Positions 13,353 through 28,500 of a stretch of DNA of 64,000 nucleotides are shown here, one piece after another (the first letter of the stretch is position 1; each line of letters begins with the position of its first letter). This DNA is from Sclerurus mexicanus (Eukaryota > Chordata > Aves > Passeriformes > Furnariidae). Position numbers and translations under genes: made by a program. The stretch is taken from NCBI GenBank assembly GCA_013396755.1, contig VWZF01005531.1, positions 1,036,328 to 1,100,327 on the forward strand, read 5' to 3'. Under the pieces are notes generated by a model. That model made no database searches and had not been told where the DNA came from. It saw only the letters and a list, made by a program, of their open reading frames with translations.

Positions 13353-13514
13353 TTAATTGCCAACCTGTGGAGGCCCTTCAGGGATCAGTGATGTGAAGAA
13401 GGTTGTGATAAAGGACCAAGCAGAAGCCATGAATCCAGGCTGCTGCTCTGTATTGCCATCTTCACCTGCATCTTCTCCGCTGTCTTCATCAATCCCATCA
13501 TCCATAAGTCGCTC
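13353..13514 (-). CDS. HERPUD2: HERPUD2 coding exon 8 and stop (residues 354-406)
   Basis: The acceptor TTTTTAAAG precedes GAGCGACTTATG. The exon encodes an acidic stretch (DDGIDEDSGEDAGEDG) and the hydrophobic C-terminal tail ending PEGPPQVGN. The TAA stop is at 13355-13353. Confidence 0.96.
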   Translation of the reverse strand, partial: ERLMDDGIDEDSGEDAGEDGNTEQQPGFMASAWSFITTFFTSLIPEGPPQVGN

Positions 13515-16500
13515 CTTTAAAAACAGAAATTGAAGCAATTCAACTGCTTCTTTTCAGAATTCTGACATAAGGTAACCAGCAGTATCTTTCTACATTAAGT
13601 GACTTCTCTCAGAACAACCTCCTGAAGTAACTAGCACGAAGAAAGTCTGGGATTGAAGCAGAGATAATCAGGAATTGTCAGACTGGAAAAATACAGAATT
13701 TAAGCAGCAGGGACAACATGAGGACAATGCTGAAAGCTTTCTGACAAATCAACTCCATTTCATAAAAGTTGACTTTCCGTCCAGGCATTACAGCATACTT
13801 TACAATATAATACACAGGAGTGTCAAAAGACATGTCTGCCCTTACTCACCATCTCTTCAAGATCAGGATTATTTGCATGTTGCCCATCACGGTTCACTTC
13901 TGCATTATTGGCTGCCTGTTGTTGGCCTCCCTCTTGCCTAAAGGGAAACCATCCAGCTTGGTGTCTATGTAAGAAAGCGGAACAGTTGAAAACCTCTCTT
14001 TTGAAAGGAACAAAAAGATTTTTCTGCTATAACTACTGCAGTAAATTCTTTAAGTACTTTCAAACGAATGAAGTTACATCTATTTTTCTGTAATTCTTAC
14101 TTCTAGACTGAATGGCTATTCTTCAATGTCCCAGTTAAGAAGGGCCTTGCTGTTCACAGCCCTCAGTTCCACAAGGCAAGCAATGTACCATGATTAGGTG
14201 ATTATATATGTAGAATACTTTTTTTTTTGTTATCCTCCCCATTTTTAAGTACTTAAGTTATATAAATTTTCAAAGACAGCCTTAATTTTCATAGTTTAAG
14301 TTTGATTTTCTGTTGAAACAAAGAATTTAAGCTTCTCAGCTAAGGCTTGAACTACATTGCCACTGTAAATTTCCTATATTTTCAAGTGTCTATATTCTGA
14401 TTCCAACTATCCTATCTGTTTGAAAAACAGAACCACCCTTGTGAGAATTCAGACTACAATATAAGGAAACTCTCAGTGAACGACATCAATCCAAAATATG
14501 AAGCATTATTGCTGTTTTCCACTCCTATTTACACCACTTGGGTATTTTCATATGCAAAAGGAAGTGATGACAACAGTACTGGTATTTCTTACAAAAACAG
14601 ATCGTGCACTTAGGTCCTTAAAGAAATTTTCAAGTCCCTGCAATTCTGCCAGATCTAGTACCCACCATTACAGTATCAGTACTTTAACTCTGCCTAACAA
14701 GATTTACTGCATAGATCAGAAGTTATTTTTGAAATACACAGGAGCCTAGCTCTGCAACTTCATATCCAAGAAGTGTAAGTTTATGCTTGACATATATGAA
14801 CTTCCCTCCCCTCACACCCACTTTCTAAATTTTCATCCAAAATTTCCACAATACTGACTTAATAATATCACCAACATTCAAGAGCACTGTGTTTCAGGTG
14901 TAAGTGTCATCCAACTCACTGTAAAAAAATGTTTTGAGAATTACTTCTTTCTTTGTATCAGTTTCTCTACTTGTTTGAATGTTTTTTAACAGACATACCC
15001 TACTATAAAGGAGCAGTGTCTAAATATTTGCACGTGGATAATTTTTAATTTCAAGTGGATTATATATTAGCACCATACTTCACATCTCAAATCTGCAGCT
15101 ATACTCAACCGTGGTACTCACAAATAAACCAGCAGCATGGCTCCCATTACCATGACAAACCGACTGAAAGAAGAATAGAAGTATACAATGCTCAGAAGAA
15201 TTGCTGCTCTAGAGAATGTGTACATCCAGTCCAGCCAGTCCCGATTGAAGTCCTCTTCATTCACTACTGGACCACCCTGTGCATTCATCTGAACATTTGG
15301 GTTCACAGGCCTGTTCTCCCGGACAGCTACATTTGGCACTGCTGCGGGCTCGTTTGCTGGAGCACGTTCCGAATTGACAGCCTGGGCAACTGCAGATCTT
15401 GCTGGCTCAGTGCTGGAAGTCACTTGGGCTGAAACAGCAGCTTGGCTAAAAATTTAAACATAAAACTGGTTCGTCAAGAAACATGCACGGTAATTATTAT
15501 GCCTATTTTTGTCTTCTTTTCTACACTAGTAAAAACAAAGTTTCATATGCAATACACGTCAAAACAAATTGCATTCTCCCTTAGATCTTTACTTACTAAT
15601 ACACTAATTTAATTCCAATCCAAGACTGGATTTCATCATTCGCTGGACAAAACTAAGTGTAAAAAACAGAGCTAGACAAAATAAACACAAACATTTTGAT
15701 CCTGCAAACAACACTTAATACATTCTTTTCATTAGTGTAGCTCAGTACTAAGATAATACAGACTTACTATTGCATGTAGTACTGACGTACATACATCTGT
15801 TGCCACCATATCATCTGTAAGGGACTGAATGCAGGATATGCAGAAAATCCAGCAGGAGCACCTTGGCCTGGAAACTGGTTGCCTATATTGCTGGAGAAGG
15901 ATTTAAAGAAAAATATTAAGCTCTAAATTGCTACATTTATAAAATGTACTAGTATTAAAAGCCAATTAAAGTTGCATTTTTCCTCTCATGTGTCCCCCTA
16001 AAATAATGCACTGAAATAACACCAAAATAACATGTAGCAAGATCACCCAACCCTTTCCAAAAAAGCACTGTATTTTCATAAGAGGAATTAATAAGCAAAG
16101 TTATTTCTAGACAAAGAGTATTTATGTTTTTGTACTTAGTCTGTCACTAGTTGAATCTCTGAACAAAATCATGTTGAAAATTTTTCAAGAACTGTGTTAA
16201 CTGCAGAAATTCTTCCCTGTAATTCCTTTTAAGTTCAGGGTTCATCCTTAAAGGTGCTGCAGGAGCTGTAAAGGGAAGACTTGCTATCTTCTGGAGTTTC
16301 CTTTAGAAGCAATTCCTGAAATATTACTGTGATCAAAGACATGAACAAACGAACATGAGCAAAGACAATAAGCTACTCTTTCTCTGAAGTCTGCAACTAA
16401 GAACACTATGAGGGATTTATTTCCTTCAATACTTTGACCATAAGTAATTCTCCTCCCTATGGGCATTTAACTCTGATTCACATGCAAGAAAAATAAAATT

Positions 16501-19500
16501 CCTGTACGAAAGTTTTAGGTTTGGTTTTGTCTGCTTTTAGACTTCTTAGCCTCTCTTACCTCCTAGAGCATATAGCATGTTTTGGCAAGATTTCCAACTC
16601 TTTCCCAAAAGATTTTGATGTAGTGAACTGTAGTAAACCAGGACATCTTTCAGGACAGCATGAGAGCATAAAGCATGAAGAAGAGTTTATTCAGACTGCA
16701 GGCAGCAAAAGCTGAGACTGCTGTAATTGCACTGCAGACTACACCTGTTCCCTAAGTAAGGCACTCCCTGCAAAGATATCACCAAGAGAATTTATTAGTC
16801 TACCAGGCATTCAGATATACATGACATGCCCAGAAAGAAAGATGGGAGGAAGACATTAAAATCTTTTTTTCAATGTTACACATGAGTAAGTATTTCACTG
16901 TAATTCTGGACAAGAGCCTGCCATGACCTCTGCTAAAACTACCATGTTTGTATGCAGTTATAACTTGTTCTGACAATAGTTGGGGGGAATGGGGGGGGAG
17001 AAGAAAGCAAAAGGACTTTCCTGACACCAAATGCAGACTGAGATAATCACAGGCCATACTCTAGATTTATTTCAAAAACAGCACAACAGCAAAGAAGCAA
17101 ACAGGATCTGTACTGGCATTCAAAGACTAGAGAAAAAAGTAGAACAGACAAGAGAAAAACACAGAAGTCAGAAAACAGTTCAAATGGTAGAGATAGCTTC
17201 AGGATATTCTGAAAAGACACCTGGTGATCCTTAGGGTGGCTAGAAAGCTTAGAATTACTTCTTTTGGTCTGTGGAAGACACTCAAAGTGATCTAACCAGC
17301 ACTGAATTGGAGTTTAAGGTCAGACTAATTTAGTACTATCATCATGAACATACTGCTCACCACTGGTGGAAAATAAGACTTTTCATTCAGACTCAAAAGC
17401 TCATTCTCTGTCATCTGCATGATTGACAATAACTGGGTTTGTTCAATCTTGACCAAAAGACATCTCATTTAGGGTTCATCTCATGTGAGCCTGGGACATC
17501 AGCTTCAAGTACCATTTCAATATCCTCTGTTATTTGCTATTCAGAAAAAAATACAGCGAGCAAAGGTGACTGATGCAGCAAGGTATTTCTGTGCTACAAC
17601 ACATATAATACTGTCAGTGTGTGATTTGATTATTTGCTTTCAAGCATGACTGTGTGCACAATATGAAAATGTTTCACTAGATGGGCCACCTAAACCTGAC
17701 AAATAATCTCACTGCCTTGATGTTTCTTGTCTGTTTACTGCCTCCAAGCACTCTCCAAACTGAAATGGAAGCCATTTCAGGACAGAGCCCACCTGTTTTG
17801 TTTGCACCTGCACAGCACAGCAGGGGCGCTGATCCATGACTGAGTCCACAGGAGAAGACAATGCTGTGCTTGCCCTCCACAGCTGAAGACTAACTTAGTA
17901 GATACAAAAACTACTTGCCCAGTTCCATTATAAGTTCAGTTTTTCAGAAAACAGCATTTGCAAAAACTCAAAAGCAAAAGAAAGTTCTAAATTGTCTTCT
18001 CTGTAATACTTAAACAATCTGAATTAAAAGCCGTTTTCCCAAAGGGTATTCAACTCACACAACTGAGGCTTTGTGCCAGGAACTGAAAAACCAACAAAAC
18101 CATAATTTAATCACTTAATATCCACATTACTTATTTGTACAAATCAGTTTACTAATGGAAGCATTGCACAATGCTCACAAAAACTGACCCTCACATACAT
18201 TTTCAAACACCTGGAGACCTTTCCCTATCAGTAGTGCCTATAGTTCATCACGCAGCTATAACAGAAGTGTTTGGTCATGAAAATGCACAAAGCAACGCCA
18301 GCTTCAGCTACGAATCTTCACTGTTCCTAACAAGTCTCAATCCATATATTAATTACATTAAAGCTAGATTTCATTGCCCTAAATGAAGTTTAAGAGAGCA
18401 GCTAAAAAAACAAAGGGCATTTCTTACTGCTGGAATACAAGCAGCAACGCCCTAAAGCAAAACCAGATGCATCTGAGAAGATTACTGAAGCATTTAAAAA
18501 AAAGGGTTTTCAAGAAGAAAGCAGACTACAATAAGCACTGGGCACAGATTATTTGAAGTTGAGCAGAACCAGTGCCCAGCAAAACACAAAGATCTACTTT
18601 AAGTTCTGATAGCATTCCACTAAAATACTTTCAAAAAAAAAAAAAAGGCCTAAGATTATTTAAGGTTCGTTTATTTTGGCATTTCTGTTAAGATTGTGAA
18701 TGCACTCCTAAAAAATTTCCAGTCACTTCCTCTTACTACAGTTCTGTTTGCACCACAGAATGCTCTTGGATCACCATCTGGATTCCTTTTGGATTACACA
18801 AAATTGAAATACGTGATTTAGGTGCACTGTTAATGGCACCTTAGACACAAACAGGATCCTGCTCCAGGTAACCAAGCCAGAGACAGCCCAAAGAAGTCCA
18901 AAACCCCTGAAATAAGTGCAGTGTTGATGTGAGGTTCTCAGCACCTCCTTCAGTCTGCAGATCCGCTCCTCTCAACTCACACCGCATGCCACACACAGCA
19001 AGTCCTTTATAACTGCCTTTTAAGTTACTCTTTCTTTCAAAGACAGCAATGTCTTCCAGACTGACACGTCACACTGTATTTTAATTATTTCAGTCCAAAG
19101 ACTGAACAATGGTCTTGTTGTCTTTTTGAAGTCCAGTCTATCCAGTTAACCACTCATGACAAAAACTCGACTACATCTATGTGAAAAGCTAATCAGAAAA
19201 GCATTAAAACTTCTTGCAGGTTAGTCATTTACACAGCACATAATAAGTTGCTTCCAGAACTAATATACATTACACCAAACAGCAGTCTTGACTGTCAATC
19301 TGGTCTCACCCAGCTTTGTCATAAAGGCAGGTATAGCTTCTGGGAAGATGCACACGGTCACAACAATGTAAGTGCTCTACCCACTGCAAAGACTATTTCT
19401 TCCCTGCAGACAGTGCATTTTAGATAAGAAAATTAAAAAGAACTTGAAGGAATTCAGGATGAAAACTTGCAAGAGTAGTAAAGTCCAACTTAACTCTAAT

Positions 19501-22500
19501 TAGAGCATGTAAATTGAAATGAAACTAAACTTTCAACAGTTCTTGACATCTGTTTTCTTTCCAGCAAAAGAAACAATTGTTACTGTTAACAAGTTCATAG
19601 CTTGGTTTGCACTGTTTCAACATTCTCAAAAGTAAGTTTCTAGAATCTGGACAGTTCTGAGAGAACACCTTGCCAGAAAGAAAACTTGAAAGTGCTCCCT
19701 GAGGAAATGACAGGAAATAATTTTATCAGTTACATTACTAACTACATCCACTAGATACAGTAAAGCTGCACTTGTGTCCATGAAAAGTTGAGGGCAGAAA
19801 GCACGAAGAAAATATAAAAAAACAGCCTGAAGGGGAGCACCAAGGACACTTCCTCTTTGATCGACTCCTGGCTAAAAACACTAATTTCCATAAGAAAAAA
19901 TGTTTCTAATGTGACTTATGCTTCAAGATGAACTAGCCAAATCATTTTGCAGATTGTGAAAGAAACGCAATTGCAACTGAACATTTAAAGTACTTTAAAG
20001 AGTACCAAAGAGCTGAGGATTGCTTCAGTCTCACTTACCCTTGCATTAAATAAGGGAACTGGTGGCTTGGTATGGGATTGCTTTGTGCTTGTGGAAGATT
20101 ACGGTGCCTCACTCCATCTGCATTAGTGTTCATAGATGTAGATGAAGCTTCTTGGTTTGTGGGTGAGGCAGCAGTTGATCCAGAACGGTCTAAATTCTTA
20201 AAATAAAATAAAATTGAGGTTGTGGATCTTTTTTGCCACAATTACAAGATTTACTACTGTGTCTTAAAACACTTTTTAACGTTTTGTTGCAATGTTTTAT
20301 TGAGAATGTAAGCACCAGGCAAGTCTCCTGGGATTTTATCAGTTCTGACAAGCCTTAGTAAAAACAGAAATGCAAAATTACACTCAGGTAAAAAAAATTA
20401 CACTCAGGTAAAAACACATATTAAAAAAAAAGTTTTCAGAAGGACTCTACAGCTGACAGGTTCCAGAGAAAACCACAAGTCACTGGGTATCACAGTTTCA
20501 AACAGCTGAGGCAAACTAAAACGTAACTGAAAGAATATTTAGCAACAACAAAAATTCTAGTGCCTATCATTAACAGCAATAACTACAACCTCAGGATATG
20601 ACTTTATGTTCAGAGACAACAGTGCCAGCTGTGGCTTAAAATACCATTCCTCTATCCTTGTCTTCAGTCACCCCTTCTACTCTTCATCCTCTTCACTGTG
20701 CCAGCTGCCCAATCCAAATTGCTGTGCTCACTGCTGGAAGGGGGCTGCCAGTGGTAGTAGGGAAGCAGCTAGGAAATACTTAGGCTCCCAAAACACACCT
20801 AAAGCTAGCATGTCAGATCTTGAATACTTTCCAAGAATCAATACTTAACTCTGGAAGTAGGATAACAGCTGGCTTCTAAATTGTTTGTCACCATAACAAG
20901 ACTACAATTTGGCCACTGAGATGCATTATTTCAGGACTTAGTAATAAGTCCTCAAATCCTGTTGCTAAGAATTACTGTACTGTTTACTCAGTAGAAAATC
21001 CTCTTCAACTTTGACAACTCAGGAAGTGAGGAGGTGCAATTATTTAAGACATCCATATCACATTTGCCCTACAAAGGAAAACAAGAAAAGTTTACCACTA
21101 GACAGTGGAGGGAGAGGGAAGTAGAAATAAAAAACAAAAGGAAGGACAAAGGCCATTCAAGTTTTGGATTTAGGCTGTTTCCTTCAAAGTATTATGAACT
21201 TAACACTGTGCATACTGCCTGCTTTAAGCAGTCGTTAACAGTCAAGCAAATACAGCATTTCCAACTGATCTACATAGCAATAAAACAATCACAAAGGAGG
21301 CCCTCTGTGTCCTGCTTGCAGAGACATAAATATAGCCTTTGAAAAGATGTTTTAACCATTGTCCCCTCTCTACCTGTGCTTAAACTGCTTGTGTTTCTGT
21401 CACACAGCAGTCTGACACAGTACTCTATCAACAGCAGAATGAAGACACACAGCTTATTACTGGAAGGGTATTTTCTGACAATCAACACACCTCACAATGG
21501 TATTGTACACATCCCTTTCTGACTAACCTTCATGCGTTGCTTAGTGATACTGCCAACTCTGGAAAAAGCCAAGAATTACAGTAATGACTACCAAGTCATC
21601 GACAGAAACCTTAACTGCACTTAAAACACAGTAGAAGAAAAGATCAGCATCATTTTTGGAGGGTGTGAAGAAGAGAAGGCTCAGACCACAGTCAACAAAT
21701 GTGTTCTGTAAACAGTTTAACTAATAAAAATGTTAAGAACACTTTCTACTTCTCACTGTCTTACAAACACTATGACTACCTCCAAGCTCATATAGAAGTA
21801 CTGGCCCATTCCTGTCGAATGAACCCTGGCCAAGTTTCACCTGTATCTCACAACAAGGGCACTATTTTGACTGGTCTCTCTTCAGTGGTACAAATTTTCA
21901 CAAAATAAATCTGAATTTCAGTTTTTTTAAAATTCTGAATATAGTGCTCAATTTCTGCCAAAGATACATGGCTATGGAGAAAAGGAAAATGTACTTTTCA
22001 ATATAGTGTTAAAAAGAAAGAATAGTTCAGAGAAAGTAGCACTTTATCATCTAATAAACAGAATTGTATTACCACTTGAAAAAGGGTCATCTTTGTTTAA
22101 ATAAAATGACACCCTTAAATAATCACGTCTAATTGTACAAATTCATATGGCATGCTCTACTTTCAACGCACTCTTTTTACAGTCAAATATAAAAGTTACA
22201 GGAGAAACTACTGGAAAGTTTCCTTAGCGAGGAAGAAATTCATGTCCTGTGTATGACAAAAAAACTCACTGAGCTACTGCTGGAGGTTGAAGCTCCGTGA
22301 CCTTCTCTACTGGTGCTGGGTTTTGGAGAACTTGGGGGTGTCCGGGATGTACATACGAGATGAACCATATGATATTCATCTTGCTAAAAATTAAAGAAAT
22401 TGAAGAGCTAAAGCAACAACATTTGAGAAATTTACAAGCAAAAACCGTCTTTAAAGATCCACTTTCAAGGTTGCATTTGCAAACACTAAGGAAACATTAT

Positions 22501-25500
22501 ACAAAACAGAAACACCATACAGCAACATTTCAGCCTAGCACAAGAGAATCCTGTTTTTTCACAGCTAATGTCTTCTTGGCAGCTCTCCACAATACATATA
22601 GAACATTCACTTCACTTTATCCCAGTTTTCCCTAGAACTGCAGTATAGCAGAAGCAATGGAAAAACCCTGGGAGAAACATGAGGTAGGATATCACAAGTT
22701 TTAATTTTTATTTTGGAAAAATCTGAAACTTTTACAGGGCTCAGTTTCCACAAAACTAAGAACACTTACATTTGCACTGAGATCTAATGGAGAGTGTTAT
22801 TCAATAAAGACATAAGGGTACATGAAAAATGTAGGTGCTGGGATGCCACAAGCAGAGCAAGGTAAGAAAAGTACTAGCCACTGCCTCCACCTCACTCCTT
22901 TCTAAACTCAGCTCAAGCCTAACCTGAAGACACCCAACTGAAGAGCCCCTGCAGATATTCCACACCCAGGGAATGCTACTCAAAGTGCTGGATGGGGCTT
23001 GAGTATTCCTAAACATTTGAAAGTGAGGAAGCAAACGCGTGGCACCACATCAGCATGCCCATGCCAATTCTGCATGAATGTGCCCATCCCCAATACGGGT
23101 GCCCTAACAACTCCAATCTGAAGCTATTTCACTGTGCCAAATTAAAACACCCCCTTATATGGCCATAGCAACAGAACAGTTATGGCTGCATACTGAAATT
23201 GCACACTGCAGCTTTCTCAAATTTTAAACAAGAAAAGCAACAGAAACACCTCTCTGTCCTCTTCTGAAATCAGCATGGTGCAGGCAAGCTGACGCTTTTA
23301 ATGAGATGACATTTAGAAATGCTGCGTTTGGAGGAGGTTTTTTAAACTATATTAAAAAAACTAAACCAAACCCAACCATTTACCCACTTTTTAAGTTTTA
23401 ATCCCTAGGAATAAAGAAAATTAGGTAAGTGCTTTTATACACCACTGTGCATTACTGCCAGCAGAGCTGCTGCACTCAGTCATTTGAATTCCTCCACATG
23501 TACTGGTTTGTAACCCCAGGCACAGCCTCACTACAACAGTAAGTGTAATTTCTTACCAATCAGTGATAGTAAGCAACGATCAGAGAGAGAGCACTGGCAC
23601 AGGTGATCAGCACTCTGACCATGCCAAAAGCCTTTAACTCAACTAGTCACCTTCTACCTAGATGAGAATTTACATCCCAGGAAAGGCAAGGGAAGCCAGA
23701 CATATCACTGGTAAGCTTACGGTGTACAGCTTTATTAAATGTGACAGCTTATTGTAATAAGCTTCTATTCATACATAATGTGTTGGACATCACTATGCTA
23801 GGAGAGTACCACAACTTCCAGCCTCAAGGTATTTTATATCAATGACATGACATTTGTCAGTATCAAAGAGCAAGCATGACAAAACTAATCTGATTTAGTA
23901 AACCCTCAAATAATATTAAGAATTTATAGCTAATCCAGTAGGAAGAATATGACAGAGAAGGAGACTGACTTTCTGTAATCATACCTTTTTTCCAAAATCT
24001 CTTACAAGCTTGAGCTCAAGCAACTCTTCTTTCAACACACATTTCTATCTTTGTGCTTATGACTGGTGTGTTTCCAAATTCACCAAATTTCTTTAACTAA
24101 ACCCAAGGCCTATAAGTACTAAAATGTCTTTAAAGTCAAGCATAGCCCCTTTATAGTGAAGGGAGACATTAGTTACAACATTTCTCCTCCAGCGCATAAG
24201 CAAGGTTTGAAATCATGTTTTCTAAAACCAGTCTGCTGTAAGGAGGCCAAGTGCATTTAAGGGACTCAGCCTTCATTTTGTCCTTAACAAGCAAAACTAA
24301 GATTTGAGATAAGTTATATAAGCATTTCCTTGAACTTTTAAGTGGTACAGGACATATACTCGTTGGCAAGTCCAGCTTCAAGTTTTCTAGTAAATCTATA
24401 TGTAGTAAATTGCGGCCATTTTTTAGTAAGCAGTTAATCCCATTTAATAAATTATATTTCAAAATAAAGATTATAACGTAAGAGCAGTGTCAGTCTGCCG
24501 AAGGACTGCTCAAGACTCCTCTGCAACTGTTTCTCCATCCCTCATACTGAAGTTCAGTTGCCCACTTTCACTAAAGCACTGTTCTCCTTTAGAGATTTTC
24601 CTCCACACTATGTATTAAAATGCAACCCACCCATTCATGCAGTCTGTACATGGATTTTTACCTCAATAAATTACAAAAGGCATCATTACCAACACCCCAG
24701 TACTGAACTACAGAGTTCACCTATTTCATAGGATTAAAAACTGTTCAAGGACCTGAAGTATTTCCCCAAAAATAGCTATTGATGCATCCCGAGCTGTTTA
24801 CAAGGAGTTTAGACTACTCAATGCATCATGTTTTCTGTCACCAACAAAACTGAAACCAGAGTTCTTTATAATTGACCCTAAATACCTTGTTCTATACGTT
24901 TTTAAGAACTTCACCAACTTAACGAAGTCACTATTACTTGGTATTGTCATTCCAGATTATCCGAACCAGTTTGAGAAGCAAGTGTATGTATTACAAGATT
25001 TTCTACATGAGATGTCATGCATATTTAGAACTGGGATTTAAATGTTGACTGAAAAATCCTAAGTTAGATTAACAGAATTACTTTTTTCCAGTAAGAACCA
25101 ACAGAATAAAAAAAGAAAAATTAAAAGAGCAAGAATCAACATGTTCAAACATCATCAGGAATGGTTAATTGCTGACAAATCAAAAATAGGACAATAAACA
25201 GCCTTTCCAGGAAGGCATTCAGGGATTTAAAATTCTGGTTTTGCATATTAAAGATATTATTTATATTATAACCTATTAATTTGCTTACACAACTGCCATT
25301 TTTAATGTAATATCTGGATTTAAATCTGTACAAGAAATTAAATTACATCCCAAATCAACACAAATATGTTACATTATTCCATTTATGTGACAGTTGTAAC
25401 TGTCTAAAGAAGTCAAGGACAGATTGGATGGAACTTTGAGCAATATGGTCTAGTGGAAGGTGCCCTGCCCATGGCAGGGAGGTTGGGACTAGGTGATTCC

Positions 25501-28500
25501 TTAAGGTCCTTTCCAACCCATGCCATTCCAAGGTTCTATCATGCACTACATATCACTTGTTTGGGACCTACACAGCCTGCTTGCTCTCCCACTAATCGGA
25601 ACATGCCTCAGCCCACAAGTATCACAATCCTATGCAAAAGGGATACTTGAAAATATATTTTCCAGAACATACCAACATTATACGGTTACATCATCTGATA
25701 CAACAATGAAAATTTGAAGCTAACAACCCAAATCTAAATTCCTATTTCCCAAAAAAGGGGGTTTGATCAAATATCATATGGTGTTGATATAAAGCTTACT
25801 TTTCTGAGAACATCTTTCAGCTGGAGATGATCGGGGAGCAGTCTGCCAGAATACACCAGTCTCTGATCCTTTGTAGACTAGGAGATGGGGACAAAGAAAG
25901 GAATTTAGCTTTTTTTGCTGCTGTACAGGTATACAGCTGCAGATAACATTTGCAGATGAGAAAATCCCTCGTAAATCCAACCACCAAAACCAGCCTTAAA
26001 AATATTTCAGAGGCTTCATGAGTCCAAATTAATTCTGAAAAAGAATTCTGCTATTAAGCACTCAGTAAGAGTGTCATAACAATTAACAATACTTAGTGGC
26101 ATAAACTAATGAAGAAAACTTCCAAGTACATTCAAAACCTCCTTTATTTTAGTCATTTGTTCTTCACCCTGCTCCTGTTCCCAGGCACTTTCTGAAAGCA
26201 TAGACTGAGAAATAGTTGGGGCAAAGACAAAAAACCACCTCCCCAAAACCAGTTAGTAGAATGACAGAAAGATAAATAAAATATAAAGAAGAGCACAAAT
26301 TTCAATATCTTTCAACGAGGAATTTCTGTTATTAGTCCTTGCCTCCAGTCCTCACCCCCAAACAAAAAAACCACTCTAACATAAAACAAGGAGGAAAGCA
26401 TTAAAAAGCATGAAGCCACAAAAGCATTTTTTAAGGCAGCCTTCCAACTTGGGTAACCTTTTATTTGGTATTCTTACAGTTCAAAATAACTTAGCATTGT
26501 AAACAAAGATTTTATTTTTTTAACAAATGACATGTTATTCATAAGGTATGTACTTTATTCTGTAGAACAGTTCAATGACCAAACAATTTGTAAAAGGAAA
26601 CATTTGGGGTCCCTATTTACAGAAGGATGTCCAATACACTAAACCAAGCAGCTTACTTGCTTAAACAAAACAAAGGAAAAACTCAACCCCACTAAATTTA
26701 GTTTATGCTGTCAAAAAGAAATTGTAAATAGTCTTCACACTAGTGGGTCATTAACATGCTGTAACTATGTGAATATACAGCTCCCTTTTTTTTTTTAAAA
26801 GAAAAAAACCCTCCCAAATATTCACCAATTTTGAAAGAATTTTAAAGAGAATCCAATGGTCACACCAGTTCAGTTCAACTACTGCTAACACTCTAAATTA
26901 ATTCAGAAGCATTTATCACTTGAAAGACAGAACAAACATAAGCAAATGCTAAATGAAGAAATCGAGCCTAGCATCAGTGAACAGACATGCATTATCAGCA
27001 TGAAATATTTTGAGAATTTCCCCACCATGCAGTCTTACAGCTCTCCTCCTCCTATCCCAGCCTTCTGCTGCCCACTCTGCAGTCTTGCTAATACTAAGAC
27101 ACAAATAACTGAGACCAGAACTCTGTGATTAGAAAAAGCTTTCACAGAAGTTTCAACATTGGGTTTTTTTTCTTGCAGTAACTCTCTACAGACTCCCAAT
27201 AACTTAGGAGAACATAGAAAGGTTGCAGAAATGTTGGGTTTCTTTTAACCTGGAAAAAAGGATCACATCACTAGAACAAAACAGAGATACTCAAAGCAAA
27301 TAATTATAAAAACTACACAGTAAATCTGAGAAGCATTTGCATTAACTTTTTTCCCAAATTCATACTGGCCATGCATAATTAAATACACGTCTTTAAAAAG
27401 TGAGTGGATAATCTGCCATATATTGTACAGAAGTGTTTATCACTTCTATTTAAGAATAATTTTCTCTATGATTCTGCATTTTTGTATATTTTTAATTAGT
27501 GACATAAGACACTACTATTTTTGTAAGTTTCACAACACTGGGAACTAGTTATTTGCAGCAAATTGCAAATTGATACAATTCTGCAGTAAATTCAACATCT
27601 ATGTTGTACTATTTCTATTTACAGTTAAAACACCAACAAAATATGCCCAACTCTCATGTGAGACTAACTTCTTTTGAGCTATACCATTTCAATTGCTCCT
27701 TTCAAGCAGGAACAGGCTGCTAACAGAATGCAAGCTCACTTGCATTTTGTATTTGGGAAGGCCTTCTTAGAAAAAAACAACCAACAGGACTTTCAGAATC
27801 AAGATTAAAGAAAACTTTAATTTCCTGAAAATTAGAAACTTGTTGCTTTAGAATGACCAGTGCAGTCAGAAGAAAAACCTAAGAATCCTTGTTTCTGGGT
27901 CCTGAGACAGATTATCTGGGGATTAAATAGAACAGATAAGCACTTAAAACAAGCAAAACACAACAAAAAGTGCTCAAACTCCAAATCTTTAAATAATCAT
28001 CCAACAAGGCAACAGCGTGTTGTTTTGCCTGTTCCACTCAAAATACAGCTTTCTACATGTTCAAGTTCAGATCCTTCTCTTCAGCATCTTTTGTATGAGC
28101 CCCCCTTCAATCCCCTCTAATTAAGTATCTTCTCAAACACAAATACAACTTTTTAAATATAAATACTTTACAGAGGAGAAACTGCTAGATTAAAATGGCC
28201 CCTCAAAGCTGACTACAGAGCCTTCAGTAATGCATTTCAGCTCCCTAAAAAAATCACAGAACAAAAGGTTAAACACATTGAGTACTGTTAATCATACAAA
28301 GCCAGAGACATTAATGGGGAAAGATGAGGCCTTAAAACCCCTTACTCCTGTCTGTGTAACTTAAACACCTATCAGAGCACTACAGGATTATCACTTGCAG
28401 TTTTCAGGGTGTGTCTCATCCTGGAATGCTGAAATGTGGGGGAGGCACTTAAACGCACGTGGAAGAAGAGGCGATTAAGATGAAAACCCAGTAATTCACA

